The translations under genes and the position numbers were made by a program. From Phyllobacterium sophorae (GTDB lineage: Bacteria > Pseudomonadota > Alphaproteobacteria > Rhizobiales > Rhizobiaceae), in assembly GCF_003010965.1 (NCBI RefSeq), contig NZ_PGGM01000002.1, positions 372,001 through 436,000 of the forward strand: a stretch of 64,000 nucleotides of DNA, in the 5' to 3' direction. Position 1 is the stretch's first letter. Every line of letters begins with the position of its first letter. Under the pieces are notes generated by a model. The model was not told the origin of the DNA and made no database searches. It saw only the letters and a list, made by a program, of their open reading frames with translations. Positions 37,042 to 45,115 of this stretch are shown here, piece by piece.

Positions 37042-37067
37042 TGCGTCCTTGGCGGACAAAGGACGCA
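37042..37067. terminator. Hairpin between GST and lipoprotein genes
   Basis: TGCGTCCTT and AAGGACGCA form a 9-base stem with an 8-base loop, just past the GST stop on the minus strand. There is no strong T-run on the minus strand, so its action as a terminator is uncertain. Confidence 0.4.
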
Positions 37068-37091
37068 GCAGCATTTTGAAATTAGGGGCGA

Positions 37092-37751
37092 TCAGGCAGA
37101 CTCGAGTTCACCCTGGAACACTTTGAGGCCATCCGTCATCTCGTACCAGACCAGCGATAGCACCGGATCCTGAACAATAAGTTGCTGATAGGCATCAAAT
37201 TTCGGATAGGGATCGAGAAGGTTTTCGCGGCCCGATATCTTGCGGAAATTGTTGAAGATGAAGCGTGTTGGCGTCAGCCAGGCATCGGCAAGGGTCATCT
37301 GGTCGCCCAGCGCGTAAGGGCCATGGCCGAGGCGTTTTTCGGTTTCCGTCAAGCCGGTTTCCATCTGCTTGAACAGCTTGGAAATCCGCGTCTCATCCTT
37401 CGACTTGAGATAGATAAGCTCGAACAGCTCCATCACCGGTGCAAGGACTTCGAGTTCGGCAGCGCGCGCCGTCATGCGCACGATGGCGCGATCGCGGGAA
37501 TCGGCCGGCAGCAGCGAAGGTTCGGGAAAATGTTCTTCCAGGTATTCGGCAATCACCGGTGCCTCGACGATGGTGAGGCCAGAACCGGTGATCAGAACGG
37601 GAATGCGGTTGAAGGGGGAGATGGCGCGGAACTCTTCCGGGATCGGAAAGCCTTGTGGCGGCGCGACGATCTTGATTGGCGCTTGCTTGTAATAAGCGAT
37701 GCAGCGGACGATGGAGGAGTAGGGGGATAGCGGCCGCGAGTAGAGTTTCAT
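37092..37751 (-). CDS. Glutathione S-transferase family protein
   Basis: This 219-residue protein has an N-terminal thioredoxin-like domain (MKLYSRPLSPYSSIVRCIAYY, PVLITGSGLTIVEAPVIAEYLEE) with Ser12 or Tyr11 near the usual catalytic place, and an all-helical C-terminal domain with DRAIVRMTARAAELE and LGDQMTLADAWLTP. The family uses glutathione to detoxify or isomerise electrophiles. The substrate is not indicated. Confidence 0.9.
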   Translation of the reverse strand: MKLYSRPLSPYSSIVRCIAYYKQAPIKIVAPPQGFPIPEEFRAISPFNRIPVLITGSGLTIVEAPVIAEYLEEHFPEPSLLPADSRDRAIVRMTARAAELEVLAPVMELFELIYLKSKDETRISKLFKQMETGLTETEKRLGHGPYALGDQMTLADAWLTPTRFIFNNFRKISGRENLLDPYPKFDAYQQLIVQDPVLSLVWYEMTDGLKVFQGELESA

Positions 37752-37831
37752 TGAGCGTTCCTCCGTTTGAGCCGTTTTTCTGGCTTATGCAAACACTGCT
37801 TCGACCAAGCGTATAGGAATGCCCGCAGAGA

Positions 37832-38236
37832 TCAAGGAAGACGGAAGGGATTGATGATGTGAAGCTGGCTATCGATGATCATGCCATCTTGCATGTCCTC
37901 GGACCAGAGAACATCGCATCCGCTGAGTTTGGCGGAGGCAATTATGAGCGCGTCAAAAATTTGGAAGCCGTACCGTTCAGCAATGACAATCGCTTCATCA
38001 TGGACATCAAGGTCCATGGGCACCACGATCGGGCAGAGAATACGGATCGACGAAAGCGCATCACCAATTTCGCCCCAGTTCATGTTGAGTTTGCGGCGAG
38101 CAACATTGGTAAACTCGTTCAGGATCTGCACCCCGATCGTGCAACCTTGGGCAAGGAGTTCCTGCGCCCTATGGCTGCGTGGATCCTCTGCAAAAGCATA
38201 AATCAGGACATTGGTATCCAGAAACTCACCTGGCAT
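37832..38236 (-). CDS. PIN-domain toxin (VapC-like)
   Basis: ATG at 38236 (MPGEFLDTNVLIYAF) gives 134 residues; a GTG at 38248 is an alternative. Acidic residues typical of PIN ribonucleases are visible: LDTNVLIYAF at the start, the mid-protein HDEAIVIAERYGFQIFDALIIASA, and SEDMQDG near the end. VapC toxins cleave tRNA or rRNA. The start overlaps the stop of the AbrB-type antitoxin gene upstream, the usual toxin-antitoxin arrangement. Confidence 0.88.
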   Translation of the reverse strand: MPGEFLDTNVLIYAFAEDPRSHRAQELLAQGCTIGVQILNEFTNVARRKLNMNWGEIGDALSSIRILCPIVVPMDLDVHDEAIVIAERYGFQIFDALIIASAKLSGCDVLWSEDMQDGMIIDSQLHIINPFRLP

Positions 38237-38456
38237 TGGCTTCGTCACGATCGAATTTCCAGTCGCTGGGTAGTTTCTTTCCGAAAGCGCGAATACGTTC
38301 TAGCGCACGCTCGCGGCTGCGATCATGTGCGATATCGAAGGTGCGCTCGTCCGCCACGCGGATTTCAATCTCGGTGCCTTCCACCAGGCCCAATGCGTCC
38401 ACAACCGTTGCAGGCAATCGGATGGCGAGGCTATTACCCCATTTGGCGACACGCAT
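38226..38456 (-). CDS. AbrB/MazE-type antitoxin
   Basis: ATG at 38456 gives 76 residues: MRVAKWGNSLAIRLPATVVD then LGLVEGTEIEIRVADERTF, the swapped-hairpin AbrB DNA-binding fold, followed by a C-terminal toxin-binding tail. It precedes the PIN toxin gene with an overlap. A perfect 15-base inverted repeat immediately upstream is its likely operator. Confidence 0.9.
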   Translation of the reverse strand: MRVAKWGNSLAIRLPATVVDALGLVEGTEIEIRVADERTFDIAHDRSRERALERIRAFGKKLPSDWKFDRDEANAR

Positions 38457-38464
38457 GATGAGCT

Positions 38465-38502
38465 CCTTTAGGATATACACAGAACAATGTATATCCTAAA
38501 GG
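38465..38502. promoter_or_regulatory. Toxin-antitoxin operator, 15-base perfect palindrome
   Basis: CCTTTAGGATATACA and TGTATATCCTAAAGG are perfect inverted arms separated by eight bases. It lies eight bases before the antitoxin start. The antitoxin or the complex would bind here and repress its own genes. It sits only 16 bases from the end of purQ. Confidence 0.75.
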
Positions 38503-38518
38503 CTATTCAGTCAATAAC

Positions 38519-39187
38519 TCAGGCGGCAACCCCGAGAATGCCTGCAAACAGCGCACGGCCGTCGGTTCCGCCGTGAGCCGCCTCGATCAGGTTTTCCGGA
38601 TGCGGCATCAGGCCGAGAACATTGCCGTTCTCGTTGATGACACCGGCGATATCATTGATCGAGCCATTCGGATTGGTGCCTTCCGCATAGCGGAAAACCA
38701 CTTGGCCATTGCCCTCGACGCGCGCCAATGTCTCTTCATCGGCAAAGTAATTGCCGTCATGATGGGCGACAGGGCTGCGGATGATCTGGCCATGCGAATA
38801 ACCACGGGTGAAGGCGGTATTGGCGTTCGTCACTTCGAGCTTAACTTCGCGGCAGACGAATTTCAGCGAAGCGTTGCGCATCAATGCGCCAGGCAGCAAG
38901 CCTGCTTCCACCAGGATCTGGAAGCCGTTGCAAACGCCCATCACCATGACGCCCTTGCCGGCTTTCTCGCGGATCGCCTGCATGACCGGCATGCGTGCGG
39001 CAATCGCGCCGCAGCGCAGATAGTCGCCGTAGGAAAAGCCGCCGGGAATGACAATCAGATCGACATCGGGGATTTCCGTGTCGGTCTGCCAGACCGTGTG
39101 CGGCGCAACGCCGGAAATCTTCGTCAGCGCCGCAATCATGTCGCGGTCGCGGTTGAGGCCGGGAAGGAGGACAACTGCTGATTTCAT
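38519..39187 (-). CDS. purQ: Phosphoribosylformylglycinamidine synthase, glutaminase subunit
   Basis: This 222-residue protein is a class I glutamine amidotransferase. It has the nucleophile in GVCNGFQIL (Cys near residue 87), the loop [13 protein letters not shown], and the His/Glu ending [10 protein letters not shown]. PurQ releases ammonia for PurL with PurS. Its ATG overlaps the stop of a 39-codon gene (ATGA at 39187-39184), so it is translationally coupled to it. Confidence 0.96.
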   Translation of the reverse strand: MKSAVVLLPGLNRDRDMIAALTKISGVAPHTVWQTDTEIPDVDLIVIPGGFSYGDYLRCGAIAARMPVMQAIREKAGKGVMVMGVCNGFQILVEAGLLPGALMRNASLKFVCREVKLEVTNANTAFTRGYSHGQIIRSPVAHHDGNYFADEETLARVEGNGQVVFRYAEGTNPNGSINDIAGVINENGNVLGLMPHPENLIEAAHGGTDGRALFAGILGVAA

Positions 39188-39303
39188 GGGTGTGGTTCAA
39201 ACCTTGCTTGTGCTTCAGAGAATTCTCTAAGTTCGAGACGGTTTTCGATGCGATCGAGGCGATCAATGATCTGTACATCCGAAGCACGAAGATCGTTGAC
39301 CAT
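39184..39303 (-). CDS. Small 39-residue protein between purS and purQ
   Basis: The frame begins ATGGTCAACGATC at 39303, preceded by AAGGATTCGCC, a good ribosome-binding site. It reads [20 protein letters not shown] then [19 protein letters not shown], an amphipathic, heptad-like helix. The stop TGA shares bases with the purQ start (ATGA), a typical coupled arrangement inside the pur operon. No family is recognised. It may be a real small protein or only a coupling leader. Confidence 0.6.
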   Translation of the reverse strand: MVNDLRASDVQIIDRLDRIENRLELREFSEAQARFEPHP

Positions 39304-39323
39304 GGCGAATCCTTGAAAAGTCA

Positions 39324-39563
39324 TCAATCAATAGCGAAACTATAATCCTCGATCACCGTATTTGCGAGGAGCTTTTCGCACATCGCCTTGAGGTTCGCCT
39401 CGGCCTTGGAACGGTCCGTCGTGTCGAGTTCGACATCGAAAACCTTGCCCTGGCGCACGGAGCCGACGCCATCGAAACCGAGACTGCCCAGCGCGCCGAC
39501 AATTGCCTTGCCCTGCGGGTCAAGAACGCCATTCTTCAAGGTTACAGTGACACGTGCCTTCAT
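39324..39563 (-). CDS. purS: Phosphoribosylformylglycinamidine synthase, small subunit PurS
   Basis: ATG at 39563 gives 79 residues: MKARVTVTLKNGVLDPQGKA and GFDGVGSVRQGKVFDVEL match PurS. PurS bridges PurL and PurQ in the three-part FGAM synthase. It lies 19 bases downstream of purC and upstream of the small frame and purQ, all on the minus strand. Confidence 0.95.
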   Translation of the reverse strand: MKARVTVTLKNGVLDPQGKAIVGALGSLGFDGVGSVRQGKVFDVELDTTDRSKAEANLKAMCEKLLANTVIEDYSFAID

Positions 39564-39582
39564 CGACTTGTCTTCTCCAGTG

Positions 39583-40347
39583 CTATTTGACCAAAACGGG
39601 CCCGGCCGGGCGCGTCGGTTCGTTTTCATTCATGATGCCGAGACGGCGCGCGACTTCCTGATAGGCCTCGATGAGACCGCCCATATCGCGGCGGAACCGG
39701 TCCTTGTCCATCTTCTCGGCGGTCTGGCTGTCCCAGAGGCGGGCGGAATCCGGCGAGAACTCGTCGGCAAGAACGATACGCATCAGGTCGCCCTCGTAGA
39801 GGCGGCCGCATTCGATCTTGAAATCGACGAGCTGGATGCCGACGCCAAGAAACAGGCCGCTCAGGAAATCATTGACGCGGATGGCAAGCGCCATGATGTC
39901 GTCGATTTCCTGCGGGGCGGCCCAGCCGAACGCAGTGATGTGCTCTTCCGATACCATCGGGTCGTCAAGCTCGTCATTCTTGTAGTAGAACTCGATGATC
40001 GAGCGCGGCAATACCGTGCCTTCCTCGATGCCGAGGCGCTTTGCCAGCGAGCCGGCGGCGATATTGCGCACGACCACCTGCAGCGGGATGATCTCGACTT
40101 CCTTGATCAGCTGCTCGCGCATGTTGAGGCGGCGGATAAAGTGCGTCGGAATCCCCATGCGGTTGAGCTGGCTGAAGATATATTCGGAAATGCGGTTGTT
40201 CAGGACGCCCTTGCCGTCGATGACTTCGGTCTTCTTCGGGTGTAGCACGGTTGTATCGTCTTTGAAGTGCTGGACGAGTGTGCCTGGTTCTGGTCCTTCG
40301 TAAAGGATTTTGGCTTTGCCTTCGTAGACACGGCGGCGACGGTTCAT
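39583..40347 (-). CDS. purC: SAICAR synthase
   Basis: This 254-residue protein has the PurC motifs [12 protein letters not shown] (about 7-18), [25 protein letters not shown] and FKIECGR. It joins CAIR and aspartate to form SAICAR in purine synthesis. It is the first gene of the unit purC-purS-small-purQ, and the 328 bases upstream contain a promoter-like site for the divergent DUF1476 transcript. Confidence 0.96.
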   Translation of the reverse strand: MNRRRRVYEGKAKILYEGPEPGTLVQHFKDDTTVLHPKKTEVIDGKGVLNNRISEYIFSQLNRMGIPTHFIRRLNMREQLIKEVEIIPLQVVVRNIAAGSLAKRLGIEEGTVLPRSIIEFYYKNDELDDPMVSEEHITAFGWAAPQEIDDIMALAIRVNDFLSGLFLGVGIQLVDFKIECGRLYEGDLMRIVLADEFSPDSARLWDSQTAEKMDKDRFRRDMGGLIEAYQEVARRLGIMNENEPTRPAGPVLVK

Positions 40348-40508
40348 TGCGGATTCTCTGGTATTGGAGTTATCGGTCGGCCCCGGGTATGATGCAGTGC
40401 CGTCATGTTGGCGCGCTAACTATCTTAAATGCAAGCATTCTACAATGATCCTTTATGGAGGTCCCCCGAATTATGGGATATATGGGACTATGGAGCTCCA
40501 ACGACAAT

Positions 40509-40537
40509 GTGACCTCATACCCCTCAAGGTGTATAAT
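40509..40537 (+). promoter_or_regulatory. Candidate promoter upstream of DUF1476 gene
   Basis: GTGACC (40509-40514) and a perfect TATAAT (40532-40537) are separated by 17 bases. The predicted transcript has a leader of about 130 bases that contains a 12-codon frame at 40570-40608. Confidence 0.5.
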
Positions 40538-40569
40538 TTGAGCCTTTCGATTTTCTGGAGAACGGTTAT

Positions 40570-40608
40570 ATGAAAATGAAGAGCGACAAACATTGGGGAT
40601 TTGCCTGA
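40570..40608 (+). CDS. Possible 12-residue leader peptide
   Basis: ATGAAAATGAAGAGCGACAA begins a 12-codon frame (MKMKSDKHWGFA) with GGAG nine bases before the ATG. It follows a good -10 and precedes the DUF1476 gene by 67 bases. It is too short for homology. A regulatory uORF or chance are both possible. Confidence 0.25.
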   Translation: MKMKSDKHWGFA

Positions 40609-40675
40609 AAAACGCCCAACCTCCCAATGTAGACTAGCGTGGAAGTAACCGATCATTTTGCGGGAGCAAGAGAGG

Positions 40676-40993
40676 ATGACAATGGAAGATCGCAAGAACG
40701 CCTTTGAAAACAAGTATGCGCACGACGCAGAAGTGCGTTTCAGGGCGGAAGCACGGCGGAACAAGCTTCTCGGCCTTTGGGCGGCAGAAAAGCTCGGCAA
40801 GACCGGCGAAGAGGCCGAAGCCTATGCGAAAGAAGTCATCAAGGCGGATTTCCAGGAAGCTGGCGACGATGATGTCTTCCGCAAGATCCGCGCCGATTTC
40901 GATGCGGCCGGCATCGACAAATCCGACCATCGCATTCGCCGCACCATGGAAGAACTTATGATCGAGGCCATTCGCCAGATTGAAAAGTCCTGA
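40676..40993 (+). CDS. DUF1476 protein, ATP synthase zeta-type inhibitor
   Basis: ATG at 40676 gives 105 residues; an ATG two codons later (40682) is also plausible. The sequence MTMEDRKNAFENKYAHDAEV, RRNKLLGLWAAEKLG and DDVFRKIRADFDAAGI matches the alphaproteobacterial DUF1476 family, whose Paracoccus member is the zeta subunit inhibiting F1-ATPase hydrolysis. A terminator follows the stop at 41013. Confidence 0.9.
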   Translation: MTMEDRKNAFENKYAHDAEVRFRAEARRNKLLGLWAAEKLGKTGEEAEAYAKEVIKADFQEAGDDDVFRKIRADFDAAGIDKSDHRIRRTMEELMIEAIRQIEKS

Positions 40994-41012
40994 TCCATCG
41001 AAGATTTCCATC

Positions 41013-41041
41013 AAAAGCCCGGCCATCGCGCCGGGCTTTTT
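41013..41041 (+). terminator. Intrinsic terminator after DUF1476 gene
   Basis: AAAAGCCCGGC and GCCGGGCTTTT form an 11-base stem with a 6-base loop and T-run. Confidence 0.9.
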
Positions 41042-41123
41042 GCTTTTGAGGTTCCCGCGCGCCCTTGACCCGCCCCCTACACGCTTCCCATAATCCCCCC
41101 AAATCACCACTTGAGGAATCATC

Positions 41124-41888
41124 ATGTCGCTTGTGTCACGCCTCAGGGCTGGGGAAACCATCTATTCGGCCTGGTCGAACCTGACCGACCCGCTTGTCAT
41201 GGAAGCGCTGTGCCGGACATCGCTCGATGCGGTGCTGCTCGACATGCAGCATGGCGCGCATGATACGGCGAGCATTGTTGCTTTGACTGGCATCATCCGG
41301 GCGGCCCAAAAGCATACGCTGGTGCGCGTTCCCGTCGGACGGTTCGACATGGCGAGCCGTGCGCTCGATATGGGTGCCGAAGCGGTTATTGCGCCGATGA
41401 TCAACAGCGTGCACGATGCACGGCTCTTTGCCGCCGCGATGAAATACCCGCCGCTGGGCGAACGCTCCTGGGGGCAGCTGCGCGGCCGTCCAGGCAGCTA
41501 TGGCGCGGGCGGGTCGGGCAGTTATTTGCGCGAGGTCAACGACGCGACGCTGTCCTTCGCCATGATCGAAACCCGCGTCGCCTATGAATCGCTCGACGAT
41601 ATTCTGGCGGTCGAAGGCATTGATGGCGTGTTTGTCGGCCCGTCGGACTTCTCCATAGCCTGGAGCAACGGGGCCGAGGTCGACGCGGGTTCCGAAGCCA
41701 TCATCGAGCCGCTGACACGGATTGCAGTCAAGGCGAAGGGCGCAGGCAAGCTTTGCGGCATCTACGCTGCGACGCCCGCTCTGGCACAGCGCTTTGTTGG
41801 GCTCGGCTATAGCTATATCCCGCTCAGCGTCGATACTGCGTATCTGACCCTCGGCGTGCAGTCACTGCTGGACGCAGTGAAGGCATAG
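41124..41888 (+). CDS. HpcH/HpaI-family aldolase
   Basis: This 254-residue protein has the metal-dependent class II aldolase pattern: DAVLLDMQHGAHDTASIV (about 33-50), RVPVGRFDMASRALDMGAEAVIAPM, RSWGQLRGRPGSYG, MIETRVAYESLDDILAVEGIDGVFVGPSDFS. Such enzymes cleave 4-hydroxy-2-oxo acids to pyruvate and an aldehyde. The substrate cannot be told from sequence; 2,4-dihydroxyhept-2-enedioate or garR-like compounds are usual. It seems a single gene. Confidence 0.9.
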   Translation: MSLVSRLRAGETIYSAWSNLTDPLVMEALCRTSLDAVLLDMQHGAHDTASIVALTGIIRAAQKHTLVRVPVGRFDMASRALDMGAEAVIAPMINSVHDARLFAAAMKYPPLGERSWGQLRGRPGSYGAGGSGSYLREVNDATLSFAMIETRVAYESLDDILAVEGIDGVFVGPSDFSIAWSNGAEVDAGSEAIIEPLTRIAVKAKGAGKLCGIYAATPALAQRFVGLGYSYIPLSVDTAYLTLGVQSLLDAVKA

Positions 41889-41917
41889 GCTTCTTTCCGG
41901 CATACCCTGACGAAACG

Positions 41918-42466
41918 TCACAACCGCGACAGAAACTGGGCAAACACCATCGAGCCTTCCGGCCAGGGGCCATGTCCGCTTTCAGAATTGAGATGGCCGC
42001 TGTCGCCGGCATCGACGATCATTGAGCCCCAGGATGCGGCGAGATCGTCCGCCACCTCATAGCTGCAATAGTGGTCGTTGCGGCTGGCGACGACAATTGA
42101 CGGGAAGGTGAATGGCTCGCGCGGGTAGGGGCCGAACGTCATCAGGTGCTTTGGCCGGATCTTCGGGTTGGAAACGTCCGGCGGCGTCACCAGGAAAGCG
42201 CCCTTCACCTTGTCGCCGATCTCGGGAATGGCGTGGATGAAAGTCGGCACGCCAAGCGAATGCGCGACGACGACGACGGGCCGCGTCGCTGCATTGATGG
42301 ATTTGACCACTTCGGCCACCCAATCCTCGCGCACGGGTTTCGTCCATTCCGCCTGCTCGACGCGGCGCGCTGTCGATAGCTTCGACTCCCAGCGCGTCTG
42401 CCAGTGATCGGGGCCGGAATTGGTATAACCGGGGACAATGAGAATATCTGCGTCTTTGACCTTCAT
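41918..42466 (-). CDS. RBBP9/YdeN-family alpha/beta hydrolase
   Basis: The start at 42466 gives 182 residues. The family pattern ILIVPGYTNSGPDHWQTRWE (about 8-27) and the nucleophile elbow VVAHSLGVPTF (Ser near 71) are present, with the Asp in ASRNDHYCSYE and the His in DSGHLNSESG. These serine hydrolases have no settled substrate. Confidence 0.88.
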   Translation of the reverse strand: MKVKDADILIVPGYTNSGPDHWQTRWESKLSTARRVEQAEWTKPVREDWVAEVVKSINAATRPVVVVAHSLGVPTFIHAIPEIGDKVKGAFLVTPPDVSNPKIRPKHLMTFGPYPREPFTFPSIVVASRNDHYCSYEVADDLAASWGSMIVDAGDSGHLNSESGHGPWPEGSMVFAQFLSRL

Positions 42467-42527
42467 GCGCCCGTATTTAGGAAAAATGGCGGGAGATCGC
42501 AATATGGAAGCGAATGCCGGCCACAGC

Positions 42528-43145
42528 TCATGCTGCGTCGGTCACGTCGCATCTTTGGGTTGCAAAGAGATCGCGGCCGATGGCGCGCGCAGTGTCCAAA
42601 TGCAAAGCCGGATCCAGCGTTTCCGATTCGAGCAGGAGTTCTGACGTGGCGACGCATGCACCACAATAGTCGAAGATCCCGTGGTCGATCTGCGTCTTCA
42701 TGGCGCTGGCATAGCCATGACGGGCATAGGCTCCCGCGTCGCTGCCTCCAATGCCGACGAGATGGACCCGCAGGTGACGAAGCTTCTTGACCAGCTTGGC
42801 ATCCGGGCGGAAGTCGAATGCCCAGCCATTGGCGAAAACGCGATCGATCCATCCCTTGAGGAGCGCTGGCATCGACCACCAGTAGACGGGAAAGATGAGT
42901 ACGAGTGCATCGGCGCGATCGATCCTCGCCTGCTCGGCGGCAACATCGGCCGGAGGCGGCGCCAATCGGCGATGGACGGCAAGGTCAGCCGCGGTGAACC
43001 TTGGATCGAAAGCTTCGGCCACAAGGTCTGCGATTTCGAAAGTATTGTCCGGGGCGGACAGCGATATGCCCTCGGCAACATGCGCGGCGATGGCATGACT
43101 GAGCGACTTGGGATCGGGATGCGCGACAACGATAAGCGCGTGCAT
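42528..43145 (-). CDS. NAD(P)H:quinone oxidoreductase, flavodoxin-like
   Basis: This 205-residue protein starts at 43145 after CAGGAGTT and has MHALIVVAHPDPKSLSHAIA, the flavodoxin_2 FMN/FAD region FPVYWWSMPALLKGWIDRVFANGWAF, and GIGGSDAGAY. It is in the NQO1/MdaB/KefF group and probably performs two-electron quinone reduction. It is divergent from the TetR gene at 43239, which likely regulates it. Confidence 0.9.
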   Translation of the reverse strand: MHALIVVAHPDPKSLSHAIAAHVAEGISLSAPDNTFEIADLVAEAFDPRFTAADLAVHRRLAPPPADVAAEQARIDRADALVLIFPVYWWSMPALLKGWIDRVFANGWAFDFRPDAKLVKKLRHLRVHLVGIGGSDAGAYARHGYASAMKTQIDHGIFDYCGACVATSELLLESETLDPALHLDTARAIGRDLFATQRCDVTDAA

Positions 43146-43192
43146 GTTGAAAACTCCTGCTGACTGATTGCGGACGAAGGCCTTAGGCCGTA

Positions 43193-43203
43193 TACTTTTA
43201 GTA
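43193..43203. promoter_or_regulatory. Possible TetR operator
   Basis: TACT-TTT-AGTA is a short inverted repeat, and TTACTTTTGG at 43220 is similar to it. Both lie between the divergent flavoprotein and TetR genes. The evidence is weak. Confidence 0.3.
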
Positions 43204-43238
43204 GGCTACATTAGGTAAGTTACTTTTGGTATATAAGC

Positions 43239-43883
43239 ATGTCAAGCGCTGAAACGAGAGAAATGCTTTCCGGTTCGCCGCTGCGCCGCCGCTTGTCGAG
43301 GGATGATCGGCACCGCCAGCTTCTGGATGTGGCATGGCGGCTGGTTCGTGAGGAGGGAACGGAAGCCTTGACGCTCGGTCGGGTCGCCGGGCAAGCAGGC
43401 GTTGCAAAACCCGTCGTATACGACCATTTCGGAACGCGGCCAGGGCTGCTAGCTGCGCTCTACCAGGAATACGACGCCCGTCAGACAGCGCTGATGGACT
43501 CAGCGCTTCAGGCAAGCGAACCGGTGCTGGCGCAGAGGGCTGCTGTCATTGCGTCTTCTTACGTAGACTGCGTGCTTAGCCAGGGCCGCGAGATACCCGG
43601 CGTGAGCGCGGCACTCGCCGGTTCACCGGAACTCGAAAAGATCAAGCGCGCATACGAAGCGGCATTCATCGAGAAGTGCCGCATTGTCCTCACCCCGTTC
43701 GCGGGAGCAGGCGATATCGCTTCGGCTGCTCTTTGGGCGATGCTTGGAGCGGCCGAGGCCCTGTCCTATGCCGCAGCGACCGGAGAAATCACGGCGTCGG
43801 AGGCCCAGGACGAACTCTTCGAAACCATCGTCGCGATGGTCGCCAGAAGCACAAGCGGCAGCACTCGGCCAAACATCCGATAG
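43239..43883 (+). CDS. TetR-family transcriptional regulator
   Basis: This 214-residue protein has the TetR HTH (about 20-65: RHRQLLDVAWRLVREEGTEA, LGRVAGQAGVAKPVVYDHFGTRPGLLAALYQEY) and a helical ligand-binding C-terminus. It probably represses the divergent flavoprotein. The effector is unknown. Confidence 0.93.
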   Translation: MSSAETREMLSGSPLRRRLSRDDRHRQLLDVAWRLVREEGTEALTLGRVAGQAGVAKPVVYDHFGTRPGLLAALYQEYDARQTALMDSALQASEPVLAQRAAVIASSYVDCVLSQGREIPGVSAALAGSPELEKIKRAYEAAFIEKCRIVLTPFAGAGDIASAALWAMLGAAEALSYAAATGEITASEAQDELFETIVAMVARSTSGSTRPNIR

Positions 43884-43985
43884 ACAAAGGTCCGCCGCCC
43901 GGTCGATGGAGATGCTGCCTAACGGCCTTCACCCCTTGCCACAGGGAGTGCTAGCATCGCGCCGATTCCATTTGCGGAGACAGGC

Positions 43986-44969
43986 ATGACGATATTGGTC
44001 ACGGGCAGTTCTGGTCATTTGGGCGAGGCGCTGGTTCGCGTCTTGCAGGAGCGGGGAAAGGAAGTTGTCGGGCTCGATATTGCCGAAGGTCCATACACGA
44101 CGCATACCGGCTCGGTCGTGGACCGGCCTTTCGTCAAGAACTGCATGGCGGGAGTGACGGCCGTGTTTCATGCGGCGACGCTGCACAAGCCGCATGTCGC
44201 CACCCACGCGCGGCAGGAATTCATCGATACCAATATTACCGGTACGCTCAATCTTCTGGAAACGGCTGCGGCGGCGGAGGTTCGATCCTTCATTTATACC
44301 AGTACGACGAGCGTCTTCGGCGATGCGCTGATCCCGCCGGATGACGAACCGGCGGCGTGGATCACCGAGGATGTCCGGCCGATACCGAAGAATATCTACG
44401 GCGTCACCAAAGCTGCCGCCGAAGATCTGTGCCAGTTGTTCAACCGGAACCAGGGGCTCGCGACGATGGTGCTGCGGACATCTCGTTTCTTTCCTGAAGA
44501 GGACGACAACAGGAGTGTCCGCGATGGCTTTGCCGACGAAAATATCAAGTTGAATGAATTTCTCTACCGGCGCGCCGACATCGAAGATATCGTCAGTGCA
44601 CATTTGCTGGCGGCCGAAAAAGCGCCTGAACTTGGTTTTCGGCGCTATATCATCAGCGCGACAACGCCCTTCACGCCGGACGATTTGCCTGATCTGCGGC
44701 ACGATGCTCCGCGCGCCGTGCAGCGGCATGTTCCCGAATATGAGCAGGAGTTCGAGCGGCGCGGCTGGAGGATGCTAGAGAGCATTGACCGTGTCTATGT
44801 CAACGAGCGGGCGCGGATCGAGCTCGGCTGGCAGCCGCGTTATGATTTCGGGTTTCTGATCGAGCGGCTGGCGGCGGGCAAAGATATGCGCAGTCCGCTG
44901 GCCCAACTGATCGGATCGAAAGGCTATCACGCCGAGAGCTTTTCGGAAGGGCCTTATCCGGTGGAATAG
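43986..44969 (+). CDS. NAD-dependent epimerase/dehydratase family protein
   Basis: This 327-residue extended SDR has MTILVTGSSGHLGEALVRVL (GxxGxxG at 7-12), the catalytic YGVTK in NIYGVTKAAAEDLCQ, and the C-terminal substrate part with WQPRYDFGF. It may act on a nucleotide sugar or steroid-like molecule; no specific family was recognised. A plain gap of about 146 bases follows before the VOC gene. Confidence 0.88.
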   Translation: MTILVTGSSGHLGEALVRVLQERGKEVVGLDIAEGPYTTHTGSVVDRPFVKNCMAGVTAVFHAATLHKPHVATHARQEFIDTNITGTLNLLETAAAAEVRSFIYTSTTSVFGDALIPPDDEPAAWITEDVRPIPKNIYGVTKAAAEDLCQLFNRNQGLATMVLRTSRFFPEEDDNRSVRDGFADENIKLNEFLYRRADIEDIVSAHLLAAEKAPELGFRRYIISATTPFTPDDLPDLRHDAPRAVQRHVPEYEQEFERRGWRMLESIDRVYVNERARIELGWQPRYDFGFLIERLAAGKDMRSPLAQLIGSKGYHAESFSEGPYPVE

Positions 44970-45009
44970 GCCTTGGGTTCGACAATCCGGTAAACAATCT
45001 AGCGCTATG

Positions 45010-45028
45010 TGTTCACTGTTTGTGAACA
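45010..45028. promoter_or_regulatory. Candidate operator upstream of VOC gene
   Basis: TGTTCAC-TGTTT-GTGAACA is a perfect 7-base inverted repeat with a 5-base spacer, about 90 bases before the VOC gene start at 45116. Its form suits a dimeric regulator; no regulator gene is adjacent. Confidence 0.45.
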
Positions 45029-45115
45029 AGCTGTTCGCTGGCACATGGCTTGTTTCGGGCGTGGATAAATCCGACTTTATCAGCAACGAAACGGATATGT
45101 TACGAAGGGATGCGC

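Noticed and set aside
45003-45040. SOS box at GTTCACTGTTTGTGAAC
   Set aside because: The two GTTC/GAAC parts are inverted rather than direct repeats with seven-base spacing, so it is listed only as a possible operator.
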